DNA of 64,000 bases from an uncultured Clostridia bacterium. Lineage in GTDB: Bacteria; Bacillota; Clostridia; Christensenellales; Borkfalkiaceae. Location of the stretch: NCBI GenBank assembly GCA_947628505.1, contig CANRAD010000002.1:1-64000 (forward strand). The letters are read 5' to 3'. Numbering within the stretch: the first letter of the stretch is position 1; each line of letters starts with the position of its first letter. The notes beneath the pieces were generated by a model. It saw only the letters and a list, made by a program, of their open reading frames with translations. It ran no database searches and was not told the origin of the DNA. A program made the translations under genes and the position numbers. This document shows, piece after piece, positions 62,073 through 64,000 of this stretch.

Positions 62073-62942
62073 TTATCTCAAATCCTTCGTCGCGATATTG
62101 TCCATATCGTCATAGGCCTGATTTTCGCCGCACATTCCCCAGATAAAGGTGTAATTATGCGTGCCTACGCCGCTGTGAATGGACCAGCTCGGCGAGATGA
62201 CCGCCTGTTCGTTGTGCATTATGATATGGCGCGTTTCCCGAGGCTGGCCCATAAGATGGATAATCGCTTCGTTTTCGGGAAGTTCGAAATACATATACAC
62301 TTCCATTCTTCTTTCGTGCGTATGGCTGGGAAGGGTGTTCCATGCCGAACCTTCGGCTATTTCCGTCATTCCCATGGCGAGCTGACAGCTCTCGCAAACG
62401 TCGCCTATTATGAATTGGTTTATTGTGCGCTTGTTTATCGAGGCGAGATCCCCGAGATGTCTCTGCACGCAATATCTCGTGCCTTCGGGAGGTTTCACTC
62501 CCTCAACCGGCTTTACGATCTTAACGGTGGGATACGCCTTGTGCGCGGGGCATGAATTTATATAGAACTTCGCGGGCTCTTTGCCGTCGCACGACGAGAA
62601 CTCGATCTGTTTGGTTCCCAAACCTATATATATGCCCTCTTTATGGCCTATTTCCCATTTCTTGCCGTCGAGAGTTATAACGCCCGCGCCGCCGATGTTT
62701 ATTACGCCCATTTCTCTTCTTTCGAGGAAATATTCGGTTGCGAGCTCCTTGAACGTGCCGAGAGACAAAGTCTTTTTTACGGGCATCGCGCCGCCGGCTA
62801 TTATTCTGTCCTGATGGGAATACGTAAGCAGTATTTCGTCTTCCTCGAACAGCTTTTTAATGAGGTATTTTTCCCTGAGCTCTTTGGTATCGTAATGTTT
62901 CGAGTCGTCGGGGTGGTTGGAATACCTTATATCGAATTTCAT
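62073..62942 (-). CDS. kduI: 5-keto-4-deoxyuronate (DKI) isomerase
   Basis: Converts 5-keto-4-deoxyuronate, formed from the unsaturated uronate released by GH105 or oligogalacturonate lyase, into 2,5-diketo-3-deoxygluconate. 289 aa cupin. Zinc ligands are visible in LPSHTHERRMEVYMYFE (two His and Glu) and SWSIHSGVGTH. The next enzyme, KduD, is not seen in the window. The start lies one base after the upstream stop codon, with GGGAGG in front. Confidence 0.96.
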   Translation of the reverse strand: MKFDIRYSNHPDDSKHYDTKELREKYLIKKLFEEDEILLTYSHQDRIIAGGAMPVKKTLSLGTFKELATEYFLERREMGVINIGGAGVITLDGKKWEIGHKEGIYIGLGTKQIEFSSCDGKEPAKFYINSCPAHKAYPTVKIVKPVEGVKPPEGTRYCVQRHLGDLASINKRTINQFIIGDVCESCQLAMGMTEIAEGSAWNTLPSHTHERRMEVYMYFELPENEAIIHLMGQPRETRHIIMHNEQAVISPSWSIHSGVGTHNYTFIWGMCGENQAYDDMDNIATKDLR

Positions 62943-62943
62943 T

Positions 62944-63783
62944 TTATACTTCCTCCCATATTTTCTTAATATATTGTGTGCAAGGCACTATGTCCTCGCC
63001 TGTGGTTCCTTCGAGCACGAGCACGGCGTCTTTATCGTAATCCTTGATTTTTTTGAGAAGCGCCCGATAGTCGAACATTCCTTTGCCCGGCGCCACCTGT
63101 TTCAGTTTTCCGTCTTCGAACACGCAGTCTTTCATATGGAACACCAGAATGTTCCCCGCAAAAGTCTTCAAGCCCTCGTCGAATATGGAAAGATAATCGG
63201 AATAATTGGAAGCGTCGAGATAATTGTAAATGTCGAATATCACCTTGACGTTGTCCGCGTTAATGGCGTCGACGGCGCGTTTGAGAGTGGCCACGTCGTA
63301 ACAGACATGTCCCGCGGCGCCCTCCATGCCTATATAGGCGCCCACGCTCTTCGCATATCCGGCAAGTTCGCGGAATGTGGAAATTACCGTCTGCAACGCT
63401 TCTTCCGTTCTGTTCAAAGGGTTGTACGTCCATTTGTCGTCGTTGAAACTGCCCGTCTCGGAGCCCACCACGGGACAGCCGAGCAACGCGGAATATTTCA
63501 GATAATCCCTGAACACCTGCTTGCACCGCGCGACCTTTTCTTTATCGGAATGTACCGGATTGAAATACGCGCCGATAAGCCCGACTTTTATGCCTTCTCT
63601 TTTCAAGGTTTCGCCTATAAGGCGCGCCTTCTCTTCGTCGATGCCTCCGGGAGCGTATTTTATCTCGTCCATAAATTTATATGCGACGAGCTGAACGGCC
63701 GAAATGCCGCACGCATGCATTTTCTCTATTGCGTTTTCAAGACCTTTAACGCCCAAATCGTGCGTTCGGAAAGCAACCTGCAT
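62944..63783 (-). CDS. TIM-barrel sugar isomerase/epimerase family protein
   Basis: 279 aa member of the xylose isomerase-like superfamily. Metal-ligand-type residues appear in YIGMEGAAGH (Glu), VIFDIYNYLDASN (Asp), FHMKDC (His/Asp) and VLVLEGTTGE (Glu), which matches the usual E-D-H-E set. Substrate unknown; its place directly before kduI suggests a sugar acid or keto-sugar of the pectin pathway. ATG at 63781-63783 was chosen because AAAGGA lies five bases upstream; a longer version would begin in a GC-rich hairpin (63798-63828) in the leader. Confidence 0.85.
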   Translation of the reverse strand: MQVAFRTHDLGVKGLENAIEKMHACGISAVQLVAYKFMDEIKYAPGGIDEEKARLIGETLKREGIKVGLIGAYFNPVHSDKEKVARCKQVFRDYLKYSALLGCPVVGSETGSFNDDKWTYNPLNRTEEALQTVISTFRELAGYAKSVGAYIGMEGAAGHVCYDVATLKRAVDAINADNVKVIFDIYNYLDASNYSDYLSIFDEGLKTFAGNILVFHMKDCVFEDGKLKQVAPGKGMFDYRALLKKIKDYDKDAVLVLEGTTGEDIVPCTQYIKKIWEEV

Positions 63784-63913
63784 ATCTGTCCTTTCTCCGT
63801 GCGGACCGCGGCTGCGCGCGGCCCGCACGGCAATATGTCGGATTTAATGTGTTTGTCCGCCCTTACGGAGCTTGCCGCAGCGGGCGGAATTTATGCGATA
63901 AATAACTCTTCGG

Positions 63914-64000
63914 TTATCTCTGAACGCGGCCGGAGCCGTCGCCGCCGGCCAACGCCTCTACTTCCTTTCTCGAAACGAGGTTGAAGTCGCCGGGTATCGT
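63914..64000 (-). CDS. C-terminal end of a probable sugar kinase (possibly KDG kinase), cut by the window edge
   Basis: Open frame of 28 codons ending at TAA (63914-63916): the translated end is IPGDFNLVSRKEVEALAGGD followed by GSGRVQR. The ending is of the kind I associate with PfkB-family 2-keto-3-deoxygluconate kinases of Bacillota. KDG kinase is also the missing step between uxaA/kduI and the KDPG aldolase. Too little is in the window to be sure. Confidence 0.4.
   Translation of the reverse strand, partial: TIPGDFNLVSRKEVEALAGGDGSGRVQR

Overview
The window looks like a chromosomal segment of a low-to-mid GC Gram-positive anaerobe, most likely a gut Clostridia-type Bacillota member that eats pectin. 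The grounds are gene content and order: the secY-adk-map-KOW-infA-rpmJ string, zinc-ribbon S14 and zinc-lid adenylate kinase, rpmE-DUF1385/prmC-prfA, a membrane pyrophosphatase, lipoprotein solute-binding proteins with MsmX-type ATPases, strong AGGAGG ribosome binding sites and clear TTGACA-17-TATAAT promoters. I cannot fix a genus. No rRNA, tRNA, CRISPR array, phage or transposase was seen.

Layout. 1-9,310: housekeeping metabolism, all on the minus strand (hppA 5' part, thrC, a small P-loop protein, an aspartate aminotransferase, KDPG aldolase, cysK, prfA, a DUF1385-PrmC fusion, rpmE). 9,457-13,400: a plus-strand group (zinc-less MDR dehydrogenase, cardiolipin synthase, HAD phosphatase, YfcE phosphodiesterase). 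13,411-30,662: a small membrane protein and then the whole S10-spc-alpha ribosomal protein cluster, read right to left from a perfect consensus promoter at 30,634-30,662 through a structured leader. The cluster is interrupted by two unusually long gaps, exactly at the places where E. coli divides it into operons. 31,051-34,144: an EF-G paralogue and a cyclophilin-like lipoprotein, sitting where rpoBC-rpsLG-fusA-tuf would normally lie. 34,262-38,528: rpmG-secE-nusG-rplKA, then rplJL with its own promoter and L10 leader, and a SecB-like chaperone. 38,569-41,919: RNase G/E, an AraC regulator and a lipid kinase.

41,938-64,000 is a pectin/galacturonate utilisation region. A minus-strand operon runs from two LplB/LplC-type permeases and a very large (1002 aa) solute-binding lipoprotein through four unnamed four-helix membrane proteins wrapped around an MsmX-type ATPase, to a GH28 polygalacturonase and a GH105 unsaturated uronyl hydrolase. 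Next come an S-component-like membrane protein, a pectin methylesterase, uxaC-uxaA-uxaB, a second MsmX-type ATPase, kduI, a TIM-barrel isomerase and the end of a probable KDG kinase. None of the three pectin-cutting enzymes has a recognisable signal peptide. The picture is therefore import of (methylated) oligogalacturonides by the ABC system, de-esterification and exo-cleavage in the cytosol, then UxaC/UxaB/UxaA and KduI towards KDG, phosphorylation by the kinase at the window edge, and cleavage by the KDPG aldolase encoded about 55 kb away at 4,451-5,065.

The items most worth a second look are the four-helix membrane protein set around the ATPase, the nested terminator structure in the S10 leader, the two promoters whose predicted start site is the A of the ATG (leaderless mRNAs), the GGGGCC hexanucleotide repeat in the solute-binding protein gene, the SecB-like gene beside secE, and the replaced str region.
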